A stretch of DNA of 38,382 nt, taken from the NCBI GenBank assembly GCA_038234045.1, contig JBBSUX010000001.1, positions 1 to 38,382 of the forward strand, read 5' to 3'. Below the pieces are notes generated by a model that made no database searches, was not told where the DNA came from, and was given only the letters and a program-made list of their open reading frames with translations. The position numbers and the translations under genes were made by a program. Source of the DNA: JBBSUX01 sp038234045 (GTDB taxonomy: Bacteria > Pseudomonadota > Gammaproteobacteria > Burkholderiales > Burkholderiaceae_C). Positions 25,525 through 33,476 of this stretch are shown one piece after another. Every line of letters begins with the position of its first letter. Within the stretch, counting starts at the first letter, position 1.

Positions 25525-26249
25525 CAGTGACCTCCGCCGCCGCCTTGAACCACAAAGCCCGGTATGCGCACCTTGCGCTCGATGACTGCCATGATCCGAT
25601 TGATACTGAGGGCTGACACGACGTAAAGCGCGGTCACGGCGAGATAGACCTCGATCCCGCGCGACGTCTCTTCCTGCACCTGCATGGCATACATCGTCAG
25701 CTCAGTGACCGACACAGCGAATGCCACCGAGGAATTCTTGAAGATATTCATTGCCTCACTCGTCAGCGGCGGAACGATGATCCGGAAAGCCAGCGGCACC
25801 AACACGTACCGGTAGTACTGGAGCGTGGTGAAGCCCACCGCCATGCCGGCGTAACGCTGACCACGCGGCAAGGCCTGGATCCCCGATCTAACCTGCTCGG
25901 CAATCCGCGCCGAAGTGAAGAAGCCGAGTGCGAAAACGACGAGGATGAAGCCCGGCACCTTCTGTAGCGCCGGAACGAACGTCGGGATTACGAAGTACCA
26001 GAGAAAGATCTGCACCAACAACGGGATATTGCGGAACAGCTCCACCCAGACATTACCGAATCGCACCCAAAAGGGGCTGTCGGGAAGGGTTCTGAGCATG
26101 CCGATGGTGAAACCGAAAACCAGCGCTATGAGCAGCGAGAGCAGCGACACCGAAACCGTCCAGCCCCAGGCATGCATCATCCACTGTAGATAAGTGGGGT
26201 ACTTGCCACCTGGATCGTCCAGGAAAAATTGCCAGTGCATCGAACTCAT
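25524..26249 (-). CDS. gltJ: Amino-acid ABC transporter permease (GltJ type)
   Basis: A 241-residue inner-membrane permease of the glutamate/aspartate group. It begins MHWQFFLDDP and WMMHAWGWTVSVSLLSLL, typical of GltJ, and carries the contact loop GQRYAGMAVGFTTLQYYRYV followed by LVPLAFRIIVPPL. A strong ribosome site (GAGGAGG) sits seven bases before the ATG at 26249; the frame is open to 26270. It is the first gene of the set. The binding protein (gltI), which in many relatives lies just upstream, is absent: the next 608 bases hold no such gene. The C-terminus is glycine-rich (VVQGGGGGH). Confidence 0.92.
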   Translation of the reverse strand: MSSMHWQFFLDDPGGKYPTYLQWMMHAWGWTVSVSLLSLLIALVFGFTIGMLRTLPDSPFWVRFGNVWVELFRNIPLLVQIFLWYFVIPTFVPALQKVPGFILVVFALGFFTSARIAEQVRSGIQALPRGQRYAGMAVGFTTLQYYRYVLVPLAFRIIVPPLTSEAMNIFKNSSVAFAVSVTELTMYAMQVQEETSRGIEVYLAVTALYVVSALSINRIMAVIERKVRIPGFVVQGGGGGH

Positions 26250-26857
26250 GCAATTGCCTCCTCGGCGCAAGGTGAGAGTGGAAATCCATCATTCATAGGG
26301 AACTGGACCAAGGACAGGGAAGAAGCGAGCCCCGGTCAATCGCAAGCGCATGTAGGTAGCGCGCAGGCACACCAGATGCGAGGGCAATCGCGGATTTGGA
26401 GCAAGAGGATTCAATGATTGCGCGCCTTTTTCAGCAAGGGGACAGCGTGATCGCACTGTGCGAAATTCTAGGCAATCGGGCTTGGGGGATAACCCTCTAC
26501 CCATACCGCCCGGCATCCCAAACCTTTCGCCTTTCGTGCCCGATCGCAAATTGCAATCCGAGCAAGGGGCGGATCATCTCCAGCAAGCACCATGCCCGGA
26601 TAAGGATGGTTGAGTCGATTGCCGATCCCGGGACGATGGCCCGATCCGGCAGACAACCCATTTACCTGCAAGCGCGTGGCGAATGTAAGCTGTGGTGACC
26701 AAAGTCGCCAATGCCCATTTGATGGGATTTCATGTCGCTTGCGAATACCGGCACAAACCCTGATGGTCAAAAGCTGGCGGAGGTGTGCGATGTCGGACCG
26801 CAGTCGCGAAAGCGGCAGAGCCCCGCCCGGGCGGGTAAGGCGAATGCAAGCGCGGCC
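26250..26857. other. 608-base intergenic region upstream of gltJKL
   Basis: No frame resembles a known protein, and no remnant of a gltI-type binding protein was recognised. A 14-base perfect palindrome CCCGCCCGGGCGGG lies at 26822-26835, just past the LysR stop, where it could help terminate transcription. The long leader would have room for a promoter and regulator sites, but none stands out. Confidence 0.45.
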
Positions 26858-27877
26858 TTAAACGGCAACTTGTGCCACAGAGCCTGGCTGGCGCGACTGC
26901 AGATAAGCCCACAACGCGTCTGCGGCGCGCTTGCCGTTGGCAGCGCTTCCATCACGCGAGGCACGAGCAGCACCGCGTGCGCGACCTGCGGACGCCCCGC
27001 CCTCCCCGCGCATCGCGGCAGGCTTCTCCCGATACGCGCGGATTTCCATCGTCATGGAAAGTCCCTGCAGCTCAGGGGGCAGCGCACTAACCAGACGCTG
27101 GCTGCGCAACTCCCCCCGAACCGCACTGACAGGCAGAAAAGCCACCCCGTGGCCTTCGACCGCCATTGCCTTGAGTCCTTCAGCCATGTCGGTCTCGTAC
27201 ACCCGGTTCAGATGAATCGGCGTGCTGCACTGCTTGAGCATCAGTTCCACCACGCGGCCGAAGTAAGCGCCTGGCGCGTAGCCAAGGTATGGCAAGGGCT
27301 GTGCACTGCGCCCCGGCAGAATCTGCTGCGGTCGACCCTCGACGTCGGGCCGGGCGAATGGCATCAGCTTTTCCTCGCCGAGCACGACCATTTCGTAGCG
27401 CTCGGCATCGAGCTGGAAGGGCTGCGAGCTGTGATAGTAAGCAATCAATAGATCGCAACTTCCTTCGACCAGCCGCAGCACGGCGTCGTGCACATTCAGT
27501 GCAATCAAGCGGCTCTTGATCGGTCCAAACTCTTCGCGCAGCGTCGACATCCACACCGGGAAAAACGTAAATGCCATGGTGTGAGGTACTGCGAACTCGA
27601 TGACGTCCTTGCCAGCCGTGGTATGACCCCGCAGCGTGGCGCGGGTGGACTGCAGCGCCTGCAGCATGGCAAGCGATTCGCTGTGGAGGGTTTCGCCGGC
27701 CGGCGTCAGACGCGTGGGATAAGAACTGCGGTCAACCAAATCGGTGCCGGCCCAGGCCTCAAGCGCCTGAATGCGCCGTGAGAACGCCGGCTGTGTGACG
27801 TGGCGCAATTGAGCGGAGCGGCTGAAGCTCCGCGTTTCGGCCAGACTGACGAAATCTTCGAGCCATTTGGTTTCCAT
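26858..27877 (-). CDS. LysR-family transcriptional regulator (HypT/YjiE-like)
   Basis: A 339-residue LysR regulator. The winged helix-turn-helix occupies residues 1-60 (FVSLAETRSFSRSAQLRHVT, QPAFSRRIQALE), followed by the linker helix and a substrate-binding domain with IEFAVPHTMAFTFFPVW. The N-terminal phrase DRSSYPTRLTPAGE resembles E. coli HypT/YjiE, but similarity outside the DNA-binding domain is not strong enough to assign hypochlorite sensing. It lies upstream of gltJKL on the same strand, separated by 608 bases, so it may control that operon. Near the C-terminus, a Gly/Ala/Arg-rich insertion (EGGASAGRARGAARASRDGS) breaks the expected last helix region, giving a longer protein than the usual 300-310 residues. 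Confidence 0.88.
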   Translation of the reverse strand: METKWLEDFVSLAETRSFSRSAQLRHVTQPAFSRRIQALEAWAGTDLVDRSSYPTRLTPAGETLHSESLAMLQALQSTRATLRGHTTAGKDVIEFAVPHTMAFTFFPVWMSTLREEFGPIKSRLIALNVHDAVLRLVEGSCDLLIAYYHSSQPFQLDAERYEMVVLGEEKLMPFARPDVEGRPQQILPGRSAQPLPYLGYAPGAYFGRVVELMLKQCSTPIHLNRVYETDMAEGLKAMAVEGHGVAFLPVSAVRGELRSQRLVSALPPELQGLSMTMEIRAYREKPAAMRGEGGASAGRARGAARASRDGSAANGKRAADALWAYLQSRQPGSVAQVAV

Positions 27878-27918
27878 CGGCGAATTATCGGATTTTTGTT
27901 ACAGCTATGCTGTATCCC

Positions 27919-29850
27919 TCAAGAAGCAACTTCGGGCGCCTCGCTTTGCTGCAGGTTCCACATCTGCGCATAGCGCCCTCCGCGCGCGATCAACGCCGCA
28001 TGGCGCCCACGCTCGACGATGCGGCCAGCCTCCATCACGAGGATCTCGTGCGCATCAGCGATGGTGGAAAGCCGGTGCGCAATCACCAGCGTCGTCTTGC
28101 CGGTGGCCACGCTGTTGAGCGCGGATTGAATGCCACGCTCGTTGGCGGAATCCAGCGCCGAGGTGGCTTCGTCGAAGATCAGCACCGGGGGGTTTTTCAG
28201 CAGCGTGCGGGCGATGGCTACACGCTGCTTCTCGCCCCCGGAAAGCTTCAAGCCGCGTTCGCCCACCATGCTGTCGTAACCGAGCGGCATGGAGGCAATG
28301 AAATCGTGGATGCGGGCAGCACGCGCGGCCCCTTCGATCTGCGCTTGCGTGGCGCCCGTCCGGCCATAGCCGATGTTGTAGCCAATGGTGTCATTGAACA
28401 AAACCGTGTCTTGCGGCACGATGCCGATTGCCTGGCGCAGGCTCGATTGGGTGACGGCGCGCACGTCCTGCCCCGCGATACGGACGCTGCCGCCAAAAGT
28501 CTCGGGATGACCCGGTATGCCCACGTCGTAAAACCGGTAGAGCAGCCGTGCCAATGTCGATTTGCCCGAGCCCGATGGCCCGACCACCGCCACCGTTTTG
28601 CCGGGTGGGATCTCGAAGCTCACGTCGTGCAGGATGGTGCGCGACGCCTGGTAGGCAAAGGTCACATGCTCGAAGCGCACCGTGGCGCCAACAGCAGGCA
28701 CTTGCAGCGCCTCGGCATCCGGCGCATCGGCAATCTCGCGATGCCGCTCCATCAGGGCAAACATCTTGTCCAGATCGGTCAGGTTCTGCTTGATCTGGCG
28801 GTACAGAACACCGAGGAAATTCAGCGGTATGTAGAGCTGGATCATGTAGGCATTGACCATCACCAGGTCACCCAGCGTAAGGCGCCCTTCGGTCACGCCG
28901 AGCGTGGCGCGCCACAGCATCGCCACCAGCCCGATGGCGATGATGAGTTGCTGGCCGGTGTTGAGAAGCGAAAGGGAGGTTTGTGCCTTGATGCGCGACT
29001 TGCGATAACGCTGCAGGCTCTTGTCGTAGCGCTCCGCTTCGAACTCTTCGTTGTTGAAATACTTGACGGTTTCGTAGTTCAGCAGCGAGTCGACCGCGCT
29101 GGTGTGCGATGCCGAATCGGCATTGTTGGCCTCGACGCGAAAGCGCGTGCGCCATTCGGTCAGGCTCACGGTGAAGATGATGTAGACCACCAGCGCGCCG
29201 CCCGTGATGCCGACAAACCAGGCATCGAATTTCACGCCCAGGATCGTCAGCACCAGCGTCACCTCGACCAGCGTCGGAATGATGCTGTAGAGCGAATATG
29301 AAATAAGCGACTCGATGCCACGCACACCGCGCTCGATATCACGCGTCATGCCGCCGGTTTGCCGCGCCAGATGAAAGCGCAGCGACAAGGCATGCAGATG
29401 CCGGAACGTTTGCAGCGCGATGCTGCGGGTAGCGCCCTGCGTGGCTTTGGAGAACACCAGCTCGCGCAACTCGGTGAAAAACGAGGTGGACAACCGCAGC
29501 AGCCCATAGCCCACCAGCAGCGCCACCGGCACCACCAGGATCGCGACCGGGTCGCCCGGTTTGATCGTCATGCGGTCGATCAAGGTTTTCAGGAGTACCG
29601 GTACGCCGACGTTGGCGCCCTTGGCTGCGATCATGAACAGCAGCGCCAGCACGGCGCGCACACGGTATTCCCACAAATAGGGGAACAGGCGTTTCAGCGT
29701 TGCCCAGTCGCTGCGGCCGGACGCACCGCTTTCGGTACTCGCATCGTCATCCGCCGCGCTGGTCGAAACAGCTTTGGGAGCCAGTGACGCGCCGGAAGCA
29801 GGCGGTTGGGAAGAAGCGGGCCGCGTGGCGGTCTCACCGTAATGGCGCAT
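27919..29850 (-). CDS. Atm1/HMT1-type ABC exporter, fused membrane and ATPase domains
   Basis: A 643-residue half-transporter that forms a homodimer in the inner membrane. A 55-residue Ser/Ala-rich cytoplasmic tail precedes six membrane segments (about residues 60-350). NEEFEAERYDKSLQRY and NFLGVLYRQIKQNLTDLDKM are hallmarks of the Atm1/ABCB7/HMT1 group, whose members export glutathione conjugates or a sulfur compound tied to Fe-S cluster and metal tolerance. The ATPase domain has Walker A GPSGSGKST, Q-loop IVPQDTVLFND, signature LSGGEKQR, Walker B VLIFDEATSALD and H-loop VIAHRLST. It is a single gene, divergent from the thioesterase gene. Substrate is inferred from the family. Confidence 0.93.
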   Translation of the reverse strand: MRHYGETATRPASSQPPASGASLAPKAVSTSAADDDASTESGASGRSDWATLKRLFPYLWEYRVRAVLALLFMIAAKGANVGVPVLLKTLIDRMTIKPGDPVAILVVPVALLVGYGLLRLSTSFFTELRELVFSKATQGATRSIALQTFRHLHALSLRFHLARQTGGMTRDIERGVRGIESLISYSLYSIIPTLVEVTLVLTILGVKFDAWFVGITGGALVVYIIFTVSLTEWRTRFRVEANNADSASHTSAVDSLLNYETVKYFNNEEFEAERYDKSLQRYRKSRIKAQTSLSLLNTGQQLIIAIGLVAMLWRATLGVTEGRLTLGDLVMVNAYMIQLYIPLNFLGVLYRQIKQNLTDLDKMFALMERHREIADAPDAEALQVPAVGATVRFEHVTFAYQASRTILHDVSFEIPPGKTVAVVGPSGSGKSTLARLLYRFYDVGIPGHPETFGGSVRIAGQDVRAVTQSSLRQAIGIVPQDTVLFNDTIGYNIGYGRTGATQAQIEGAARAARIHDFIASMPLGYDSMVGERGLKLSGGEKQRVAIARTLLKNPPVLIFDEATSALDSANERGIQSALNSVATGKTTLVIAHRLSTIADAHEILVMEAGRIVERGRHAALIARGGRYAQMWNLQQSEAPEVAS

Positions 29851-29932
29851 CGGGGAGAATCTCGCTTGCGATTGAGCGCCGTGTGCTCAATCGCGACAAT
29901 GAAAATGAATGGAAAGAGCAAAGATTGTGCCC

Positions 29933-30343
29933 ATGACCGACACCCGCTGCACACACGCCGCCGAATTGCCCACCGAACACGAACTGGTGTTGAAGGTGAT
30001 CCCGCAGCCCGGCGACTGCAATGCCAATGGCGACATCTTCGGCGGCTGGGTCATGGCGCAGGTTGATCTGGCGGGCTCGGTGATCCCGGCGCGGCACACC
30101 AAAGGCCGCATGGCCACGGTGGCGGTGAAGGAGTTCATCTTCAAGCAGCCCGTACGGGTCGGCGACATCCTGAGCTTTTACGGCAAGCTGCTGAAGATCG
30201 GCCGCACCTCCGTGACTGTCGAGGTGGAGGTCTATGCCGAGCGCTTCATCAATCAGGGTCACTACATGAAAGTGACCGAAGCTACGCTCACCTATGTGGC
30301 GATCGACGATAACGGCCACCCCCGGCCGATTCCGCGAGATTGA
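29933..30343 (+). CDS. YciA-type acyl-CoA thioesterase
   Basis: A 136-residue single hot-dog-fold thioesterase that hydrolyses acyl-CoAs, usually as a hexamer. The key segment is CNANGDIFGGWVMAQVDLAG, in which Asn/Asp and the helix Asp form the catalytic site of YciA. It continues with TVAVKEFIFKQPVRVGDIL and VEVEVYAERF. I chose the ATG at 29933 (MTDTRCTHAAELPTEHEL); an ATG at 29909 would add eight residues, and neither has a strong ribosome site. It lies between the Atm1-type exporter (divergent) and the enoyl-CoA hydratase gene (convergent). A dispersed repeat starts right after the stop. Confidence 0.92.
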   Translation: MTDTRCTHAAELPTEHELVLKVIPQPGDCNANGDIFGGWVMAQVDLAGSVIPARHTKGRMATVAVKEFIFKQPVRVGDILSFYGKLLKIGRTSVTVEVEVYAERFINQGHYMKVTEATLTYVAIDDNGHPRPIPRD

Positions 30344-30344
30344 T

Positions 30345-30427
30345 GATCAAATAGGCTTGTAACGCTTATTCCATTTGCGCTATTAGCAATGGCTTTGATA
30401 GCGTCAATAACGCTACTGAGTTATCGC
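30345..30427. repeat. Diverged comamonad-type repeat between convergent genes
   Basis: AT-richer stretch with GCTTGTAACGCTTATTCCAT, CGCTATTAGCAATGGC, GATAGCGTC and AACGCTACTGAG. Several half-copies of the AGCGCT/TAGC motif alternate in both orientations. It fills the gap between the yciA-type and hydratase genes and could act as a bidirectional 3' structure. Confidence 0.45.
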
Positions 30428-30436
30428 TCGACCCCA

Positions 30437-31201
30437 TTAGCTCGCGCTGAAATCCGGCCGACGCTTCTGCATAAAGGCGGTGAAAGCTTCCTTTGCCGCC
30501 GGTTCGTGCAGCATACGGCCGAAGCTTTCGCCCTCCTCCTGCATCTGCGTGATGACCAGCGCCGCCTGGCCCTTCTTCAGCAGCCGCTTGGTTTCGATCA
30601 GTGACGACAGCGGCTTGGCAGCCAGCTTTCTGGCCTGGGTCTGCGCCAGGCCATTGACCTCGGTCGGTGGCACGATGCGGTTGATGAGACCGACTTCCAG
30701 CGCGGCTTCTGCCATGAACGGCTCACCCAACAACAACGCTTCGGCCGCGCGGTGGTAGCCGAACATCTGCGGCGCCAGCAGGCTGGACGCACCTTCGGGG
30801 CACAGGCCGAGGTTGACGAAAGGCATGGAGAACGCGGCGTTGTCGCCGGCATAGACCAGGTCGCAGTGAAACAACATCGTCGTGCCGATGCCGACCGCCG
30901 GGCCGCACACGGCGGCTAGCAAGGGCTTGGCAAAGCCGGCGATGGCACGCAGGAAGCGGAACGCCGGCGCGTCGTCATCGGCAGGCGGTGCGGCGAGAAA
31001 GTCGCCGATGTCGTTGCCGGCACTGAAGATGGTGATATCTCCCTGCAACAGCACTACGCGTACTGCAGCGTCCCCGCCGGCAGCATCGAGCGCGTCAACG
31101 AGTTCACGGTACATGGCGCGGGTGATGGAATTTTTCTTCTCCACCCGATTGAAGGTGATGGTTCGGACGCCGGCTTCGGTGTGGATCAGGATGTCGCTCA
31201 T
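30437..31201 (-). CDS. Enoyl-CoA hydratase/isomerase family protein
   Basis: A 254-residue crotonase-fold protein acting on acyl-CoAs. The oxyanion-hole segments are FSAGNDIGDF (residues 59-68) and GPAVGIGTTML (100-110). Hydratases use two glutamates. The second is present (E136 in NLGLCPEGASSLL), but the first, usually in a PEI-type segment just before, reads SMPFVNLG. That pattern fits enoyl-CoA isomerase-like members better than true hydratases, so double-bond isomerisation is my preferred guess. It follows the TesB-like thioesterase gene on the same strand after 90 bases, likely in one transcript. Confidence 0.9.
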   Translation of the reverse strand: MSDILIHTEAGVRTITFNRVEKKNSITRAMYRELVDALDAAGGDAAVRVVLLQGDITIFSAGNDIGDFLAAPPADDDAPAFRFLRAIAGFAKPLLAAVCGPAVGIGTTMLFHCDLVYAGDNAAFSMPFVNLGLCPEGASSLLAPQMFGYHRAAEALLLGEPFMAEAALEVGLINRIVPPTEVNGLAQTQARKLAAKPLSSLIETKRLLKKGQAALVITQMQEEGESFGRMLHEPAAKEAFTAFMQKRRPDFSAS

Positions 31202-31291
31202 GACAGGGCTTTCTGGTTGGCGGAATGGTGGCAGATGAAAGGGCGAGGAATGGCCAATTGATGGCTAAGGAAGGGCGGAAGGAGGCCGCAG

Positions 31292-32113
31292 CTATTCTTT
31301 GAAGTAAACGATCTGATGGCTGGTCGCGAGCATGTGGCCTTTGCTGCTCCAGACCTGCACACTCTGGTCGAAAAAGCCGTTGCGGTATTCCAGGGCGCGA
31401 GCTTGGCCCAGCAGGGCCGCATCGCCCACGTGCAACAGGTCTTTTGCGCTGGCGTGGAAGTACACCGTCAAAGAGACTGTACCGGCCGGAACCCGCAGCG
31501 CGCGACGCAGCCAGACACGGGGAAAGAAGATGTCGCACATGGCAGCGAGCGACGCAAAATCGAGCGCTCGTGGTGGCGCATCGCGCATCCATAGTTGCGA
31601 AAGGCCATCGTCGCCCTGGCCTTCCCAGCGCTCCGGAATGGGCCCCACGACGGGGCGCAGCTCATAACGCTCAAGCCATTCCACTCCGCTCATGAAGGGG
31701 CGCTCTGGCATATCGGCCGCGCCCGCTACAGCCGGCATCGGCATATCAGAGCTGCTCCAGGTCTCGCGCCGCGCTGCGGTGACTGCTGTGGCGGTGGTGG
31801 CGACCACGCGCGCGCCTTGCGCATCCGCCTGGCTCAAAGTCACATTCCAGTGCTGGGTCGAACGGTTGGTGCGCATGGGGACCACTTCGAGCATGAAAGG
31901 GCCTTCGGCGATCGGCCCGGCATAGTTCACGGTGAGCGAGAGGGGCTCGCCCAGCAAGGCCGGATGCTGCATCACCGCCGCAAGCACGGTGGCGGCGGTA
32001 ATGCCGCCGAACGGGCCGAGCATGTTCCAGTAGGCAGGGCTGGTATGTCCGCTGAAGCGATTTTCGCCAGCAGGTGCGAGGCGTGTCGCCTGGTCAAAAA
32101 GATGTAGGTTCAT
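31292..32113 (-). CDS. TesB-like acyl-CoA thioesterase (double hot-dog)
   Basis: A 273-residue thioesterase-superfamily protein with two hot-dog halves. The N-terminal half has SPAYWNMLGPFGGITAATVL and the C-terminal half FFPRVWLRRALRVPAGTVSL, YFHASAKDLLHVGD and the end TSHQIVYFKE. It should cleave acyl-CoA to free acid and CoA. The ATG at 32113 was chosen because the family begins MNLHLFDQAT; the open frame extends 83 codons upstream, over the divergent MFS gene, with no family similarity. It probably heads a transcript with the downstream hydratase/isomerase gene, and its start is 115 bases from the divergent MFS start. Confidence 0.9.
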   Translation of the reverse strand: MNLHLFDQATRLAPAGENRFSGHTSPAYWNMLGPFGGITAATVLAAVMQHPALLGEPLSLTVNYAGPIAEGPFMLEVVPMRTNRSTQHWNVTLSQADAQGARVVATTATAVTAARRETWSSSDMPMPAVAGAADMPERPFMSGVEWLERYELRPVVGPIPERWEGQGDDGLSQLWMRDAPPRALDFASLAAMCDIFFPRVWLRRALRVPAGTVSLTVYFHASAKDLLHVGDAALLGQARALEYRNGFFDQSVQVWSSKGHMLATSHQIVYFKE

Positions 32114-32228
32114 GTGAGAGCGAGTGTCCGTCACCGATGGGGTGATCGCCAGTCGTTTGGGTGACGTGGCCAGAATGCACGCGCATTTGCCAGTTGCTCT
32201 CGGCGGCTCTGCTACCCTGCCCGACGCC

Positions 32229-33425
32229 ATGCTCAAGTCTCCAGATAACCGCTTCACCGCACGCGCCACACTCCCCATCACGCTGCTGGTACAGGCTGCC
32301 GCTTCGGCCGCCATCGTGGCACCCGCCGCCGCCGCGCCCAACCTCCCACTGGCACAACGCATCGGGCCAATCGCCGTAGGCCTCTACATCGCAACCGTCT
32401 ATGCGGCAGCGATGGTGTCGAGCCAGACCGGCGTGGCAATGACCCGACGCTGGGGTCCGATCCGCACCAGTCAGGCCGCGTTGGTGTCGTGCGCGCTCGG
32501 CCTGCTGCTGGTCGGCATGGCATCGCCCTTGGTGGCAATCCTTGGCGCCGTTCTGCTCGGCATTGGGTATGGGCCGATCACCCCCGCCAGCTCGGAAATG
32601 TTGGCCCGCACCACGCCGTTGCACCGCTACTCGCTGGTGTTCTCCATCAAGCAGACCGGAGTGCCGCTCGGCGGTGCGATTGCGGGCCTGATGGTGCCGC
32701 CCGTGATCGGCTGGCTCGGAACCGGATGGGCACTGGCGCAGGTGGCGGTGCTCTGCGTGGCAGGAATCGGGCTCGCCGCACTGCTGCGCGCAGAGCTCGA
32801 TGTGGCCCGCGATCCGCTGGCTCCCTGGCCCACGCTGCGCAGCACCATCAGCCCGATTCGCTTTGTGTGGGGTCACCCGCTACTGCGACGCATAGCGCTC
32901 AGCACTCTGGTGCTTTCGGGCGTGCAGGTGAGCCTGACAACCTATGCGGTGAGCTACCTGCGCGGCGATCTGCGCTGGAGTCTGGTGGCTGCCGGCTTGG
33001 GGCTGACGGTGGCGCAGGTGGCGGGCATGGTCGGCCGCATTGGCTGGGGTTTGATCGCCGACCGGCTGGATGACGGAGCGCGCCGCACCTTGCGGGGGTT
33101 GACGTTGGCAATGGCTGCGTTGGGGCTGCTGCTGCCACTGCTGCACAACGGATCGCCCACCGGTCTGGTGCTGGTATTGTTGGCTGCCTATGGGGCGACG
33201 GCAGTGGGCTGGAACGGCGTCTACCTGGCCACGGTGGCGCGCTCGGTGCCGCATGGCGAAGCAGCTACCGCCACTGGCGGCAGCCTGTTTTTCACGTATT
33301 TCGGTGTGGTGCTGGCACCGCCCCTGTTCGGAGCGGCCGCAGGTTTGAGCGGATCGATCGGCATCGCCTTCGCACTGATGGCCGTGCCGCTGAGCGCCGC
33401 AGTCTGGCTCCTGCGGCGGCGTTGA
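32229..33425 (+). CDS. MFS transporter
   Basis: A 398-residue major facilitator with about 12 membrane segments. Visible features include the first helix LPITLLVQAAASAAIVAPA, GIGYGPITPASSEML and SIKQTGVPLGGAIAGLMVPP, typical of the CynX/NarK-like carboxylate or cyanate permease branch, and a second half beginning around LRRIALSTLVLSGVQVSL. The substrate cannot be inferred; proximity to acyl-CoA genes suggests an organic acid. I placed the start at the ATG at 32229, directly before the first membrane segment; an ATG at 32175 and a GTG at 32124 are alternatives, and no ribosome site decides. It converges on the thiolase gene, 51 bases away. Confidence 0.87.
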   Translation: MLKSPDNRFTARATLPITLLVQAAASAAIVAPAAAAPNLPLAQRIGPIAVGLYIATVYAAAMVSSQTGVAMTRRWGPIRTSQAALVSCALGLLLVGMASPLVAILGAVLLGIGYGPITPASSEMLARTTPLHRYSLVFSIKQTGVPLGGAIAGLMVPPVIGWLGTGWALAQVAVLCVAGIGLAALLRAELDVARDPLAPWPTLRSTISPIRFVWGHPLLRRIALSTLVLSGVQVSLTTYAVSYLRGDLRWSLVAAGLGLTVAQVAGMVGRIGWGLIADRLDDGARRTLRGLTLAMAALGLLLPLLHNGSPTGLVLVLLAAYGATAVGWNGVYLATVARSVPHGEAATATGGSLFFTYFGVVLAPPLFGAAAGLSGSIGIAFALMAVPLSAAVWLLRRR

Positions 33426-33476
33426 AAAGCTGAGGCTCAACACGGAGGCTCATCCAGTCAACTTCGAAGTAGGGCG

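Noticed and set aside
26866..26886. Sigma-54-like TGGCAC...TTGC on the minus strand
   Set aside because: Only three bases separate the two elements instead of five, and it lies within the LysR coding sequence.
27907..29301. 464-codon open frame on the plus strand
   Set aside because: Antisense to the Atm1-type ABC exporter; the composition is that of a shadow and no domain is recognisable.
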